Counted from the first letter of the stretch, positions 10,325 through 18,425 are shown. The stretch is DNA of 64,000 bases from RHKX01 sp041393495 (GCA_041393495.1 JAWKKA010000009.1:62001-126000); one strand, 5' to 3'. A program made the numbers and translations. The notes: generated from the sequence alone by a model not told the origin.

Positions 10325-11668
10325 CTAGGCGCCGCCGTCGTCGGCCCACCCAGCGCGGCGCGAGTATTGCCAGTAGAGCAGGAGGCTGAGGACGGCCGCG
10401 GCGACCGCATAGCCGACCTCGGCCTGGCGGACCGCCGTCAGCAACGGCAGCGCCGCGAAGACGACGAAGCCGAGCGCGCAGGCGACCCAGCACGCGGCCG
10501 CCCCGGAGGCCCGGTCGCGAGCGAGCTGGGCCTGCGTGAGGGTCAGCGCGGCCAGGTGGAAGCCGAGCCCTGCCGCCACGATGATCAGGCCGCTGCGATC
10601 GTAGGAGTGGTCCGCCCCGAACGTGAGCGTCATCAGATCGGGACCGACGGCGGCGACGAGGGCGATCAGGGCCAGGTCGAACAGCGCTACCGCCCTGACC
10701 GTTCCCGCCACCTCCCCCCGGAAGGCCATGCCGCCATCGCGGCCGCGGTCGACCCAGTGGCGACTGAGGCTCGGCAGCAGGCTCGTCGTCACCGACCCGA
10801 ACAGCACCTGGGGAGCCCGCGCGATCAGCATGATGTTGAAGAGCAGCCCGGCAGCAGCGACATCGAGGCCGGCGGCCACGATCAGCACTCCGGCGTTCAA
10901 CAGCGCCTGCTCGCTCAGCATCACCAGGAACGCCGATCCGACGAACGCGCTCCCGCGTCCGAGGCTCGTGCCGACCGCGACCGGCGACTCCGGCTCCTCT
11001 CCGATCAGGTCGATGGACAGGTCGCTCGCGCGCCGACGCGCGTGCCCGAAGGCGACCAGGGGCACGACCGCGAGGCTCATCAGGGGGGCGAGCAGGATCC
11101 CGAACGCGATCACCGACCCGCCGCTGAGCAGGCCGACGGTGACGACGGCCGCCATCGCGAACCGGGAGCAGGACTCGAGCAGGAGCATCGCGCCGTAGAG
11201 CCCGAACCGTCCGGTGCCGGCGAGGTATCCGCGGGCGAAGAAGCTGACCGCGTAGGCGGGCGCCGCCAGGACCAGGATCCGGTAGAGGTCGGCATCGCCG
11301 GACAGCAGGCCGTCCTCGATCGGCCCGCGAAGCGCCAGGGCGAGGACCACGAACGCGACCGCGAGCACGGCCTGGATCGCGGCGGCGACGCGAATCGCGC
11401 CACCGTGATGCTGTCCCGCCGCGCCGGCCGCGGCCACGTTCCGCGAGACGAACTGCTCGACCGGCCGGTAGAGCGTCACGACGGAGATGAACAGGACCGA
11501 CCAGAGGACCGTCAGGGCGCCGTAGGAGTCCCGGTCCAGCTCGTGGCTGGCGAGCGCGAAGTACGCGTAGGTGAGGATGCCGCTCAGCCCGATGCCGACG
11601 GAAAGCAGCATCGCGCCCCGCCTGTAGCCGGATCGTCGCTCCGCCTCAGCTGTCACGGCCACCGGCAT
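10325..11668 (-). CDS. Polysaccharide flippase, Wzx/MATE-like (lipopolysaccharide biosynthesis protein)
   Basis: 447 residues and about 12-14 hydrophobic segments spread along the whole length, with few charged loops, as in the MOP (Wzx/RfbX) superfamily. The N-terminus GAMLLSVGIGLSGILTYAYFALASHELDRDSYGALTVLWS and the RPVEQFVSRNVA segment are typical of actinobacterial Wzx-type proteins. It would flip undecaprenyl-linked repeat units across the membrane. It is followed on the same strand by a methyltransferase and preceded by an arylsulfotransferase-like gene. Confidence 0.75.
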   Translation of the reverse strand: MPVAVTAEAERRSGYRRGAMLLSVGIGLSGILTYAYFALASHELDRDSYGALTVLWSVLFISVVTLYRPVEQFVSRNVAAAGAAGQHHGGAIRVAAAIQAVLAVAFVVLALALRGPIEDGLLSGDADLYRILVLAAPAYAVSFFARGYLAGTGRFGLYGAMLLLESCSRFAMAAVVTVGLLSGGSVIAFGILLAPLMSLAVVPLVAFGHARRRASDLSIDLIGEEPESPVAVGTSLGRGSAFVGSAFLVMLSEQALLNAGVLIVAAGLDVAAAGLLFNIMLIARAPQVLFGSVTTSLLPSLSRHWVDRGRDGGMAFRGEVAGTVRAVALFDLALIALVAAVGPDLMTLTFGADHSYDRSGLIIVAAGLGFHLAALTLTQAQLARDRASGAAACWVACALGFVVFAALPLLTAVRQAEVGYAVAAAVLSLLLYWQYSRRAGWADDGGA

Positions 11669-11722
11669 ACCCTTGCAGAGCCGGGAACCGATTCCGGAGC
11701 CCTCGCGGCCCGCCCGCCCCGC

Positions 11723-13138
11723 CTAACCGTACATGCGGTTCATCGCCCGGCGCAGCTTCCTCGTCCCGACCACGCCGCCCGGCACCGGATTCGCCCTGTA
11801 GGTGAAACCGCCCTCGAGGTGGAGCCGATAGATCGCGCGTCCGGCGCGATCGTAGGCTCCGACCACGGGATTGTTGCCCCATGAGATCAGCCACTCCCGC
11901 GACGGCAGGCGGCGGGCCGAGCCGCAGCAGAAGACGGCGCTGATCGTTGGGTCGGTGACTGTCTCGACCAGTCGGGCGGTGCCCGCCTGCTCATCGATCC
12001 GGAAGCGCTGGGCTCGGGCGACGTCGTCGGTCAGATCGGTGCGGTTGTTGAAGATCGTGACCGTGCCGTCGGGCTGTACGCGGACGTCGTGCTGGCCGCC
12101 GAGCGGGTACCCGGCCGGGTCGCCGCGGACCTCGAGGCTGTCCGGTGTCTCGGTGCCGCCGAGCTTCCAGACGATCGCGCCGGTCCGGCGGTTGACCTTG
12201 TAGATCGCATCGTTGTTGCGAAAGGACAGGTACATGTAGCGGCCGTCGACCTCGACCGCGTTCCAGTGCGAGACGTCGTACCAGAGCGCATCGGGTTGGG
12301 CGAGGATCTCGGTCCACCAGCGGCCGGCCTCGGCGAGCCCGATGTGCTGGCCCGAGTCCCAGCTCCGGACGATCGCACCATCCGGGGTCAGCTCGCGGAT
12401 CACGGTGTCCGCCACCGCCGCGTCGGCATGACCGCCGTAGGGAGTCGCATCGATCCCGCGGCGGAACTTCATGGCACCGATGACGTAGTTGCCGTTCGCC
12501 AGCAGCTGCAGGTCGTGGATGTCGGTGTCCCCGGGGTCCCCGACCGTGCGCAGCAGCCGCCCGCCCAGGGTCCGGATCTCGAAGGGCCCCGCAGCCAGGC
12601 CGGCTTCGGCGTTCATCGAGACCGTCCCGTCGGGCAGCAGCTTCGCGTCGGCTCCGCCGTCGGTGCGCAACCACCAGACCGGCGCGCCGTCGCGGCTGAA
12701 GATCGCCACGTAGCCGCCCGCCTTCACGAAGAACAGCTTCGCTCCCCCTTTGCGGAGCCGCTCGAAGCTGAACTCGACGAAGTCCCGGGGCAGGCAGCGG
12801 ACCCAGAAGCGGCGCTGCCTCGTACCGTCGCGACGGCGGAAGGCGATCGTGGTCGCCGCCCCCTCGTCGAGCGGCACGTGGACGCGGATGTCGCCGCCTC
12901 GGGGGCGCTTGCGAGCCGCCGTCCGGACACGCCAGCCACGGGCTCCGTCGATGCGCAGATCGAGCGTCCCGCCGCCACATCGAGCGGCGTAGGTCCGGAC
13001 GTTCCAGGCGAAGCCGGGAAGGAGCTGATCGCCGGCCGTGGCCTCGAAGCTCGGCTTCGCCGCCGACGCCGCGGCCGGCTGGCCGAGCGCGATCGCAACT
13101 CCGGCGATGAACGCCACGACACCCCTCCGGAAGCTCAC
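11723..13138 (-). CDS. Secreted arylsulfotransferase (ASST)-like protein
   Basis: About 471 residues. A signal peptide (RRGVVAFIAGVAIALGQPAAASA, cut near AKP) leads a beta-propeller-like body. Blocks such as DTDIHDLQLLANGNYVIGA, WDVSHWNAVEV-like DVSHWNAVEVDGRYMYLSF, IVWKLGG and GGQHDVRVQPDGTVTIFNN fit the Arylsulfotran_2 family, including the regularly placed His residues. In true ASSTs a His takes sulfate from a phenolic donor. Many actinobacterial members have unknown substrates. GTG 13138 was chosen because it directly precedes the signal peptide and has TATCGT 7 nt upstream; a longer start at 13204 would overlap the divergent promoter. Confidence 0.75.
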   Translation of the reverse strand: MSFRRGVVAFIAGVAIALGQPAAASAAKPSFEATAGDQLLPGFAWNVRTYAARCGGGTLDLRIDGARGWRVRTAARKRPRGGDIRVHVPLDEGAATTIAFRRRDGTRQRRFWVRCLPRDFVEFSFERLRKGGAKLFFVKAGGYVAIFSRDGAPVWWLRTDGGADAKLLPDGTVSMNAEAGLAAGPFEIRTLGGRLLRTVGDPGDTDIHDLQLLANGNYVIGAMKFRRGIDATPYGGHADAAVADTVIRELTPDGAIVRSWDSGQHIGLAEAGRWWTEILAQPDALWYDVSHWNAVEVDGRYMYLSFRNNDAIYKVNRRTGAIVWKLGGTETPDSLEVRGDPAGYPLGGQHDVRVQPDGTVTIFNNRTDLTDDVARAQRFRIDEQAGTARLVETVTDPTISAVFCCGSARRLPSREWLISWGNNPVVGAYDRAGRAIYRLHLEGGFTYRANPVPGGVVGTRKLRRAMNRMYG

Positions 13139-13145
13139 GGCGGCG

Positions 13146-13151
13146 ACGATA
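13146..13151 (-). promoter_or_regulatory. -10 box of a putative leaderless promoter for the arylsulfotransferase-like gene
   Basis: On the minus strand TATCGT lies 7 nt before GTG 13138. It supports that start over the upstream ATG. Confidence 0.4.
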
Positions 13152-13179
13152 GATGAACGCGCCGCCCGATGTGGCGGGC

Positions 13180-13185
13180 TAGCCT
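13180..13185 (+). promoter_or_regulatory. -10 box of a putative leaderless promoter for the epsilon-like/dodecin pair
   Basis: TAGCCT lies 7 nt before ATG 13193, the distance expected if transcription starts at or next to the start codon. Confidence 0.45.
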
Positions 13186-13192
13186 TGCGGTC

Positions 13193-13420
13193 ATGCCAGC
13201 GCACGAAGATCGTCAGGCCCGTTCGCGGATCGGGATGCCCGTCCCGGCCGAGCCGCGGGAGGCGGCGGCGATCATCGCCGCGGTCGAGCAGTTCCTCGCC
13301 GACACGAGGCCGGCGTTCGAGCCGGCGCCCGCCGGGAACCCGTGGCAGCGGGCGGCGCTGGTCGAGGGCGTGACGGCGAAGCAGGCATTCGGAGCCGAGA
13401 GGAGATCGGAATGGCGGTAG
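13193..13420 (+). CDS. Small protein resembling the acyl-CoA carboxylase epsilon subunit
   Basis: 75 residues. The middle EPREAAAIIAAVEQFLADT followed by NPWQRAALVEGV resembles the short epsilon/accessory subunits of actinobacterial acyl-CoA carboxylases, which have an EE(L/A)AAxxA helix followed by a conserved Trp. It is too short for a confident family call. It overlaps the dodecin gene by 10 bases, so the two are probably co-translated. A carboxylase beta subunit is 6 kb upstream. ATG 13193 was chosen from the -10 box 7 nt before it; ATG 13169 would add eight residues. Confidence 0.5.
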   Translation: MPAHEDRQARSRIGMPVPAEPREAAAIIAAVEQFLADTRPAFEPAPAGNPWQRAALVEGVTAKQAFGAERRSEWR

Positions 13421-13632
13421 TGAAGATCATCGAACTGGTCGGCAGCTCCAAGGTCTCGACCGACGACGCCGCCCGCCAGGCGCTGAAGAGCGCCCAGCGG
13501 AAGATCCGCAACATCCGCGCGGTCGACATCGTCAGCACCGGTCTGCGCGGCGAGGACCTCGACGAGTACCGCGCCCACGTCCGCGTCGCCTTCGTCGTCG
13601 AGAGCTCCGAGATCAGCGACGACGTCGACTAG
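13411..13632 (+). CDS. Dodecin
   Basis: 73 residues, the usual length. MAVVKIIELVGSSKVSTDDAARQALKSAQRKIRNIRAVDIVSTG and the YRAHVRVAFVVE strand match the dodecin fold, a dodecameric flavin (and CoA) binding and storage protein of the cytosol. The typical Trp of archaeal dodecins is absent at the corresponding place, as in many bacterial (VDIV-type) members. ATG 13411 has a strong GGAG site at 13400-13403. The gene begins inside the last codons of the epsilon-like ORF. Confidence 0.9.
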   Translation: MAVVKIIELVGSSKVSTDDAARQALKSAQRKIRNIRAVDIVSTGLRGEDLDEYRAHVRVAFVVESSEISDDVD

Positions 13633-13973
13633 ACGATCGATCCAGATCAATGCCCGGAGGCGGCGAAGCCGCGACCGGGCCGGCCGATCTCGGCGTTGCG
13701 CCAAAGCCCGGCGGCGAGCGCGAGCAGCCGTCTGGGCAGGTAGGGGAACAGGTGGCGCAGGCGGCAAGCGGCGAGCGCGAGGAGCTGGCGGTTCGTTCGG
13801 CACCTTCGGGGCGACGATGCTCGCAGTGCCTCCCTTCGGCGCCCTTCGCCTGCTCCCTCGCGGCAGCGGCGGCTCCCAGTGTCCCGCGGAACATTGGGCG
13901 TGAACCAGGAATCACCCATCCCAGTGGCGAGCCGACCCGTTGCCTCCCTGAGCTCGCCCGACATTCCGGGGGC

Positions 13974-14016
13974 GAGCGACGAAAAGCTCACAAGTATTGG
14001 GGACTATTCGTCGCTC
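13974..14016 (+). repeat. 43-nt hairpin element, copy 1
   Basis: GAGCGACGAA (13974-13983) is the exact inverse complement of TTCGTCGCTC (14007-14016), with a 23-nt loop containing CTCACA and TATTGGG..ACTA. A second copy with the same stem and loop length lies at 57807-57849. Confidence 0.75.
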
Positions 14017-14064
14017 ATCATTGGGAACTACTCATCGCTCGGCATTGGGAACTACTCGTCGCTC
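13996..14064 (+). repeat. 24-bp tandem repeat, three copies
   Basis: ATTGGGRACTAYTCRTCGCTC recurs at 13996, 14020 and 14044, exactly 24 bases apart. The first unit is the right half of the 43-nt hairpin element, so the element has been partly amplified here. The same unit occurs once at 57.83 kb. Confidence 0.8.
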
Positions 14065-14097
14065 GGCGGGTGGGCGCTCAGCGTGGGCCCGAAACAC

Positions 14098-14125
14098 TTG
14101 AATCCTAATCGGGATTTGCTAGTTT
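14098..14125 (+). promoter_or_regulatory. Promoter with operator-like inverted repeat before the sulfate assimilation operon
   Basis: TTGAAT (14098-14103), a 16-nt spacer and TAGTTT (14120-14125) form a sigma-A-like promoter in a locally AT-rich patch. Inside the spacer AATCC (14101-14105) and GGATT (14112-14116) form an inverted repeat, a likely repressor site. A second dyad, ACGCGGG/CCCGCGT, lies at 14148-14166 in the leader. Confidence 0.5.
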
Positions 14126-14182
14126 CACGCCTCGAGCAGCCTACCTGACGCGGGCCCGGCCCGCGTGCAACCGAAAGGGATC

Positions 14183-16252
14183 ATGGAGCCGACCGCCGCG
14201 CCGCCGAAGGCGAAGGCCGCCAAGGACACCGAGGCCAAGGCCGCCAAGCCGCGGGACACCGAGGCCAAGGCCGCCAGGCCACAGGACACCGAGGCCAAGG
14301 CCGCCAGGCCACAGGACACCGAGCCCAGGGCCGCCAGGCCGCAGGACACCGAGCCCAGGGCCGCCAGGCCGCGGGTCACCAAGCCGCGGGCCAAGGCCAC
14401 CGGACCGAAGGCCACCGAAGCCGATCTCGACCAGGCGGAGGACAAGGTCCAGCGGGGGAAGGGGCCGCTCGGATCGCGCGAGAACCCCGAGGTCTACGAG
14501 AACGTTCCCGGGCACGTGATCCCGATCCTCGCCGACGAGTTCGACGATTTCGACAGCGAGGCTGGGAGGTTCCTCGACGGCGAGACCGCCGAGGAGGAGT
14601 TCATCGGCTTTCGGCTCAAGCAGGGCGTCTACGGCCAGCGCCAGCCGGACGTCCAGATGATCCGCGTGAAGCTGCCGATCGGCGGCGTCAACGCGGAGCA
14701 GATGGACGCGTTCGCGAGCGTGATCGAGAAGTACGCGCCGCTCGGCAAGGGCCACATCACGACCCGCCAGAACGTCCAGATCCACCACGTCCCGCTGCCC
14801 GACGCCGCGGCGCTGATCCGCGAGATCTCCGCGGCCGGCCTGTCGAGCCGGGAGGGCTGCGGCAACACGATCCGCAACGTCACCGGCGACCCGTGGGCCG
14901 GCGTCGCCGCCGACGAGCTCTTCGACCCGACCGGCTACGCGATCGCCTACGTCCGCTACTTCGTCCGCCACCCGACCACGCAGCTGATGCCGCGCAAGGT
15001 CAAGACCGCGTTCAGCTCCTCCGACGCCGACCGCGCGATCACCGGCATCCACGACATCGGCTTCATCCCCCGGGTCCGCGACGGCGCCCGCGGCTTCGAG
15101 GTCCGCGTCGGCGGCGGCACCTCGATCATGCCGCGGATCGCGCCGACGCTGTACGGGTTCGTCACCGCCGACGACGGCGAGTACCTGAAGGTGACCGAGG
15201 CGGCGTTGCGGATCTTCGACCGCCAGGAGTGGCTGCGCGCCAATCGGGCCCGGGCCCGGATCAAGGTCCTCGTCGACAGGATCGGGATCGACGCCTTCCG
15301 CGCGATGGTCGACCGCGAGCTCGCCGGCGACTGGGTCGCCGATCGCGACTTCGCGATCGGGCGGCTGATCCCGGAGATCGACGAGGAGGCCGCCGCGCCG
15401 CAGCCGGCTGCGCCGGCCGGCTCCCCGAACGGCGACGGCGCCGCCTTCGACGCGTTCGTCGCCGACAGCGTCGAGCGCCAGCGCCAGGACGGGTTCTCGA
15501 CGGTCCACGTGAAGGTCACCCGCGGCGATCTCACCCCCGGGCAGTTCCGCGGCCTCGCCCGGATCATGCGCGAGCACTGCGGCGGCAACGCGCGGACGAC
15601 CATCGATCAGAACCTCGTCCTCCGCTGGGTCCGCGACGAGGCGCTGTACGACGTCTTCTCGGCGCTCCGCGAGATCGACCTCGCCGACCACGGGGTCGGG
15701 ACGATCACCGACGTGATCTCGTGCCCCGGCACCGACTCCTGCAAGCTCGGCATCACCGCCTCGATGGGGTTGAACCGGGCACTGCAGGAGCGGGTCGAGT
15801 CGATGCGGATCACCGACCCGCTGACGCGGCGGATCCACCTGAAGATGAGCGGCTGCCCGAACGGCTGCGGCCAGCACCACATCGGGACGATCGGCTTCTA
15901 CGGCGCCTCGATCAGAGTCGGCGAGCACACGATGCCCGCCTACATCCCCCACGTCGGCGGTCGGGCAACGGGCGGCGAGGTCGTCTACGGGACCCGGCTC
16001 AAGGTGCGGATCCCGGCCAAGCGCGTCCCTGACGCGGTCGAGCGGTGGCTACGCATGTACGAGGCCGAGCGGAGCGACGGCGAGGAGTTCGTCGACTTCG
16101 CCGCCCGGGTCGGAACCGTCCGCTTCGAGGACGAGATCCGCAACCTGTCGATCCCGGCCGAGCTCAACCTCGAGAACATGCTCCAGTTCGTCGACTGGAG
16201 CCGCCACGACCCCTACAAGGTCGAGCGCGGTGAGGGCGAGTGCGCGATCTAG
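14183..16252 (+). CDS. sir: Ferredoxin-dependent nitrite/sulfite reductase with repetitive N-terminal extension (assimilatory sulfite reductase)
   Basis: About 689 residues. From residue ~115 on it is a complete siroheme/4Fe-4S reductase. It has ferredoxin-like half-domains (LPIGGVNAEQMDAFA; STVHVKVTRGDLTPGQ), RTTIDQNLVLR, and the cluster ligands C514-x5-C520 (CPGTDSC) and C558-x3-C562 (CPNGC). It reduces sulfite to sulfide with six electrons. Family members usually lack the first ~100 residues seen here, a Lys/Ala/Pro/Thr-rich tail with five 10-residue repeats (DTEAKAARPQ type, residues 15-64). The following cysH, sat and cysC genes favour sulfite over nitrite. ATG 14183 follows AAAGGGA closely; GTG 14165 is an alternative. 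Confidence 0.9.
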   Translation: MEPTAAPPKAKAAKDTEAKAAKPRDTEAKAARPQDTEAKAARPQDTEPRAARPQDTEPRAARPRVTKPRAKATGPKATEADLDQAEDKVQRGKGPLGSRENPEVYENVPGHVIPILADEFDDFDSEAGRFLDGETAEEEFIGFRLKQGVYGQRQPDVQMIRVKLPIGGVNAEQMDAFASVIEKYAPLGKGHITTRQNVQIHHVPLPDAAALIREISAAGLSSREGCGNTIRNVTGDPWAGVAADELFDPTGYAIAYVRYFVRHPTTQLMPRKVKTAFSSSDADRAITGIHDIGFIPRVRDGARGFEVRVGGGTSIMPRIAPTLYGFVTADDGEYLKVTEAALRIFDRQEWLRANRARARIKVLVDRIGIDAFRAMVDRELAGDWVADRDFAIGRLIPEIDEEAAAPQPAAPAGSPNGDGAAFDAFVADSVERQRQDGFSTVHVKVTRGDLTPGQFRGLARIMREHCGGNARTTIDQNLVLRWVRDEALYDVFSALREIDLADHGVGTITDVISCPGTDSCKLGITASMGLNRALQERVESMRITDPLTRRIHLKMSGCPNGCGQHHIGTIGFYGASIRVGEHTMPAYIPHVGGRATGGEVVYGTRLKVRIPAKRVPDAVERWLRMYEAERSDGEEFVDFAARVGTVRFEDEIRNLSIPAELNLENMLQFVDWSRHDPYKVERGEGECAI
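14225..14374 (+). repeat. 30-bp coding minisatellite in sir, five copies
   Basis: GACACCGAG recurs at 14225, 14255, 14285, 14315 and 14345, encoding decapeptides DTEAKAAKPR, DTEAKAARPQ and DTEPRAARPQ. The last copies share the change from GAGGCC to GAGCCC, showing stepwise duplication. Confidence 0.85.
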
Positions 16253-16265
16253 GTGACTCCGGCGG

Positions 16266-16457
16266 GATCCTCCGCTTCGCGTCCGGTCCCGCCGGGCAGC
16301 GGTCGGGCTCGGCGATCCTCCGCTTCGCGTCCGATCCCGCCGGGCAGCGGTCGGGGCCGGGGATCCTCCGCTTCGCCTCCGCTCCCGCCGGGCAGCGGTC
16401 GGGGCCGGGGATCCTCCGCTTCGCCTCCGCTCCCGCCGGGCAGCGGCCGGGGGTGGG
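16266..16457. repeat. 48-bp tandem repeat, four copies, between sir and cysH
   Basis: GATCCTCCGCTTCGC recurs at 16266, 16314, 16362 and 16410, exactly 48 bases apart, each followed by a CCCGCCGGGCAGCGG block. The repeat fills nearly the whole sir-cysH gap. It stays open in more than one frame (16-residue peptide repeats), but I see no sign that it is translated. Confidence 0.85.
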
Positions 16458-16463
16458 ACCGAG

Positions 16464-17267
16464 ATGAGCCTGCCGCCCGCCGCAAGCAGCCCGCCGCTGC
16501 CGGCGATCGAGGTCGAGCCGGTTCCGCACCGGGCGGAGCCGCGCTCGCAGGCCGCGGGGCTGACGACGGCCGCCGGCGATGCGATCGACCCGCGCGAGGT
16601 CACCGCTCACCTCGAGGGCCTCGGCGCCGCGGAGACGATCGCCTGGGCGCTGGAGACGTTCCAGCCGCGGCTGCGGTTCGCCTGCTCGTTTCAGAAGACG
16701 ACCTCGGTGACGATCGACATCGCCAGCGGCCTGTCCGCCGGCGATCGCGCCCCGGCGCGCTTCTTCTACCTCGACACCGGCCTGCTGTTCGACGAGACCT
16801 ACTCGACGCGGGATGCGCTCGCCGCCCGCTACGGGATCGAGTTCGAGCGCTTCGCCGGGATCGGCCTCGACGAGCAGGCGGCGCTCTACGGCGACCGGCT
16901 CTGGGCACGCCAACCCGACGCCTGCTGCGGGATCCGCAAGGTCGAGCCGATGCGGAACGCCCTGACCGGGATCGACTGCTGGGTCTCGGGGATCCGCCGC
17001 GAGGACTCGCCGACGCGGGCCGCAGCGGCGAAGTTCGGCTGGGACAGGCGCTTCGGCCTCTGGAAGCTCAACCCGCTCGCCGACTGGACCGCGGCCGACG
17101 TCCGGGAATACATCGACGAGCGTCAGATCCCATACAACCCGCTGCACGACGCCGGCTACCCGTCGATCGGCTGCACCCACTGCACCCGGCCGCCCGGAGC
17201 CGGAGGCGACCCTCGCTCCGGACGCTGGGCGGACGCGCACAAGACCGAGTGCGGCCTGCACGGCTGA
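16464..17267 (+). CDS. cysH: Phosphoadenylyl/adenylyl-sulfate reductase, iron-sulfur type
   Basis: 267 residues. The PP-loop-like core ACSFQKTTSVTIDIA and FFYLDTGLLFDETY is followed by Cys154-Cys155 (CCGIRKVEP) and C237-x2-C240 (CTHC). These four Cys bind a 4Fe-4S cluster in assimilatory APS reductases (CysH of Gram-positive and plant type). The C-terminal ECGLHG carries the catalytic Cys (263). The cluster means APS is probably the main substrate, even though an APS kinase is encoded downstream. It forms sulfite for the preceding sulfite reductase. The start follows a G-rich site just after the 48-bp repeats. Confidence 0.92.
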   Translation: MSLPPAASSPPLPAIEVEPVPHRAEPRSQAAGLTTAAGDAIDPREVTAHLEGLGAAETIAWALETFQPRLRFACSFQKTTSVTIDIASGLSAGDRAPARFFYLDTGLLFDETYSTRDALAARYGIEFERFAGIGLDEQAALYGDRLWARQPDACCGIRKVEPMRNALTGIDCWVSGIRREDSPTRAAAAKFGWDRRFGLWKLNPLADWTAADVREYIDERQIPYNPLHDAGYPSIGCTHCTRPPGAGGDPRSGRWADAHKTECGLHG

Positions 17268-17357
17268 CCCCGGACGGCGCTTGATCTGTAGCTTTCCCGT
17301 CCGCATCGAAGCCAGAGGCAGATTCCCGATCCCTTCCCGACGAGGAGCCCGACCCGC

Positions 17358-18425
17358 ATGAGCGACAAGTCCCTGACCCTTTCCGCCCGCCAGACCGCCG
17401 ACTTCGAGCTGCTCGCCAACGGCGGCTTCGCCCCGCTGAAGGGGTTCATGGGCTCCGCGGACTGGCGAGCCAGCGTCGAGAGCATGACCCTCGCCGACGG
17501 CGCCGAGGTCTGGCCGATCCCGGTCACGCTCGCCACCGACCTCGACGCCGGCGAGGGCGACGTCGTCACCCTGAGCGCCGACAACGGCAAGCACCTCGGC
17601 CGGATCCGCGTCTCCGAGGTCTTCGAGCGCGACCTCGAGGCCGAGTGCGAGAACGTCTACCGGACGACCGACGACGAGCACCCCGGCGTCGCCGCGACCA
17701 AGGCCGAGGGCAGCCGCTGCATCGCCGGCGAGATCGAGGCCGACGACGTGCCCGATCACGAGGAGGCATTCATGCGCCGCTACTTCACCCCCGAGCAGTC
17801 GCGCAAGGAGTTCGCCGACCGCGGCTGGAAGCGGATCGTCGCCTTCCAGACCCGCAACCCGATCCACCGCGCTCACGAGTACCTGACGAAGGCGGCGCTC
17901 GAGGTCTCCGACGGGCTCTTCCTGCACCCGCTGATCGGCGAGACCAAGAAGGGCGACATCCCCGCCGACGTGCGGATGCGCTGCTACGAGGTGCTGATGG
18001 AGAAGTACTACCCCAACGACCGGGTCGTGCTCGGCGTCAACCCGGCGGCGATGCGCTACGCGGGCCCGCGCGAGGCGATCTTCCACGCGATCGTCCGCCG
18101 CAACTACGGCGCCACCCACTTCATCGTCGGCCGCGACCACGCCGGCGTCGGCGACTACTACGGAACCTACGACGCCCAGCAGATCTTCGACGAGATCGAC
18201 CTCGACATGCTCGGCATCGAGCCGCTCAAGTTCGAGCACACGTTCTGGTGCTACGCGTGCGAGGGCCTCGGCTCGAACAAGACCTGCCCGCACACCGCCG
18301 ACGACAGGCTCTTCCTCAGCGGCACGAAGGTCCGCGGGATGCTCGAGAACGGCGAGGCCCCGCCACACGAGTTCTCCCGCCCCGAGGTCGCCGAGATCCT
18401 GATCGAGGCATACCGGGAGATGTGA
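17358..18425 (+). CDS. sat: Sulfate adenylyltransferase (ATP sulfurylase), Sat/MET3 type
   Basis: 355 residues, a compact single-chain ATP sulfurylase making APS from sulfate and ATP. It has FELLANGGFAPLKGFMGSADW near the N-terminus, the QTRNPIHRAHEYL active-site motif with the HxxH pair, GRDHAGVGDYYG, and the C-terminal ISGTKVR-like LSGTKVRGMLENG. The C-terminal part holds a Cys cluster (CYACEGLGSNKTCPH) of the sort that can bind zinc in bacterial and archaeal Sat. ATG 17358 has GAGGAG at 17342-17347. It lies within the sir-cysH-sat-cysC operon. Confidence 0.95.
   Translation: MSDKSLTLSARQTADFELLANGGFAPLKGFMGSADWRASVESMTLADGAEVWPIPVTLATDLDAGEGDVVTLSADNGKHLGRIRVSEVFERDLEAECENVYRTTDDEHPGVAATKAEGSRCIAGEIEADDVPDHEEAFMRRYFTPEQSRKEFADRGWKRIVAFQTRNPIHRAHEYLTKAALEVSDGLFLHPLIGETKKGDIPADVRMRCYEVLMEKYYPNDRVVLGVNPAAMRYAGPREAIFHAIVRRNYGATHFIVGRDHAGVGDYYGTYDAQQIFDEIDLDMLGIEPLKFEHTFWCYACEGLGSNKTCPHTADDRLFLSGTKVRGMLENGEAPPHEFSRPEVAEILIEAYREM

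Larger units (their letters stand above)
13633..14097. other. Non-coding stretch between dodecin and the sulfur operon
   Basis: About 465 bases without a convincing gene. A minus-strand frame of 114 codons (13647-13991) and overlapping plus-strand frames show no recognisable domain. The right part holds the 43-nt hairpin element and a 24-bp tandem repeat listed separately. It looks like a decayed insertion or repeat-rich spacer. Confidence 0.5.

Noticed and set aside
13647..13991. 114-codon minus-strand frame between dodecin and sir
   Set aside because: No recognisable domain, overlapping frames on the other strand are equally open, and it runs into the hairpin element.
14183..16252. Reading the siroheme enzyme as a nitrite reductase
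   Set aside because: Sequence alone does not separate the two, but the operon with cysH, sat and cysC makes sulfite the better substrate.
16266..16457. CRISPR array
   Set aside because: The 48-bp units are directly tandem without spacers and no cas gene is present. The same applies to the 92-bp, 30-bp, 25-bp and 24-bp arrays.
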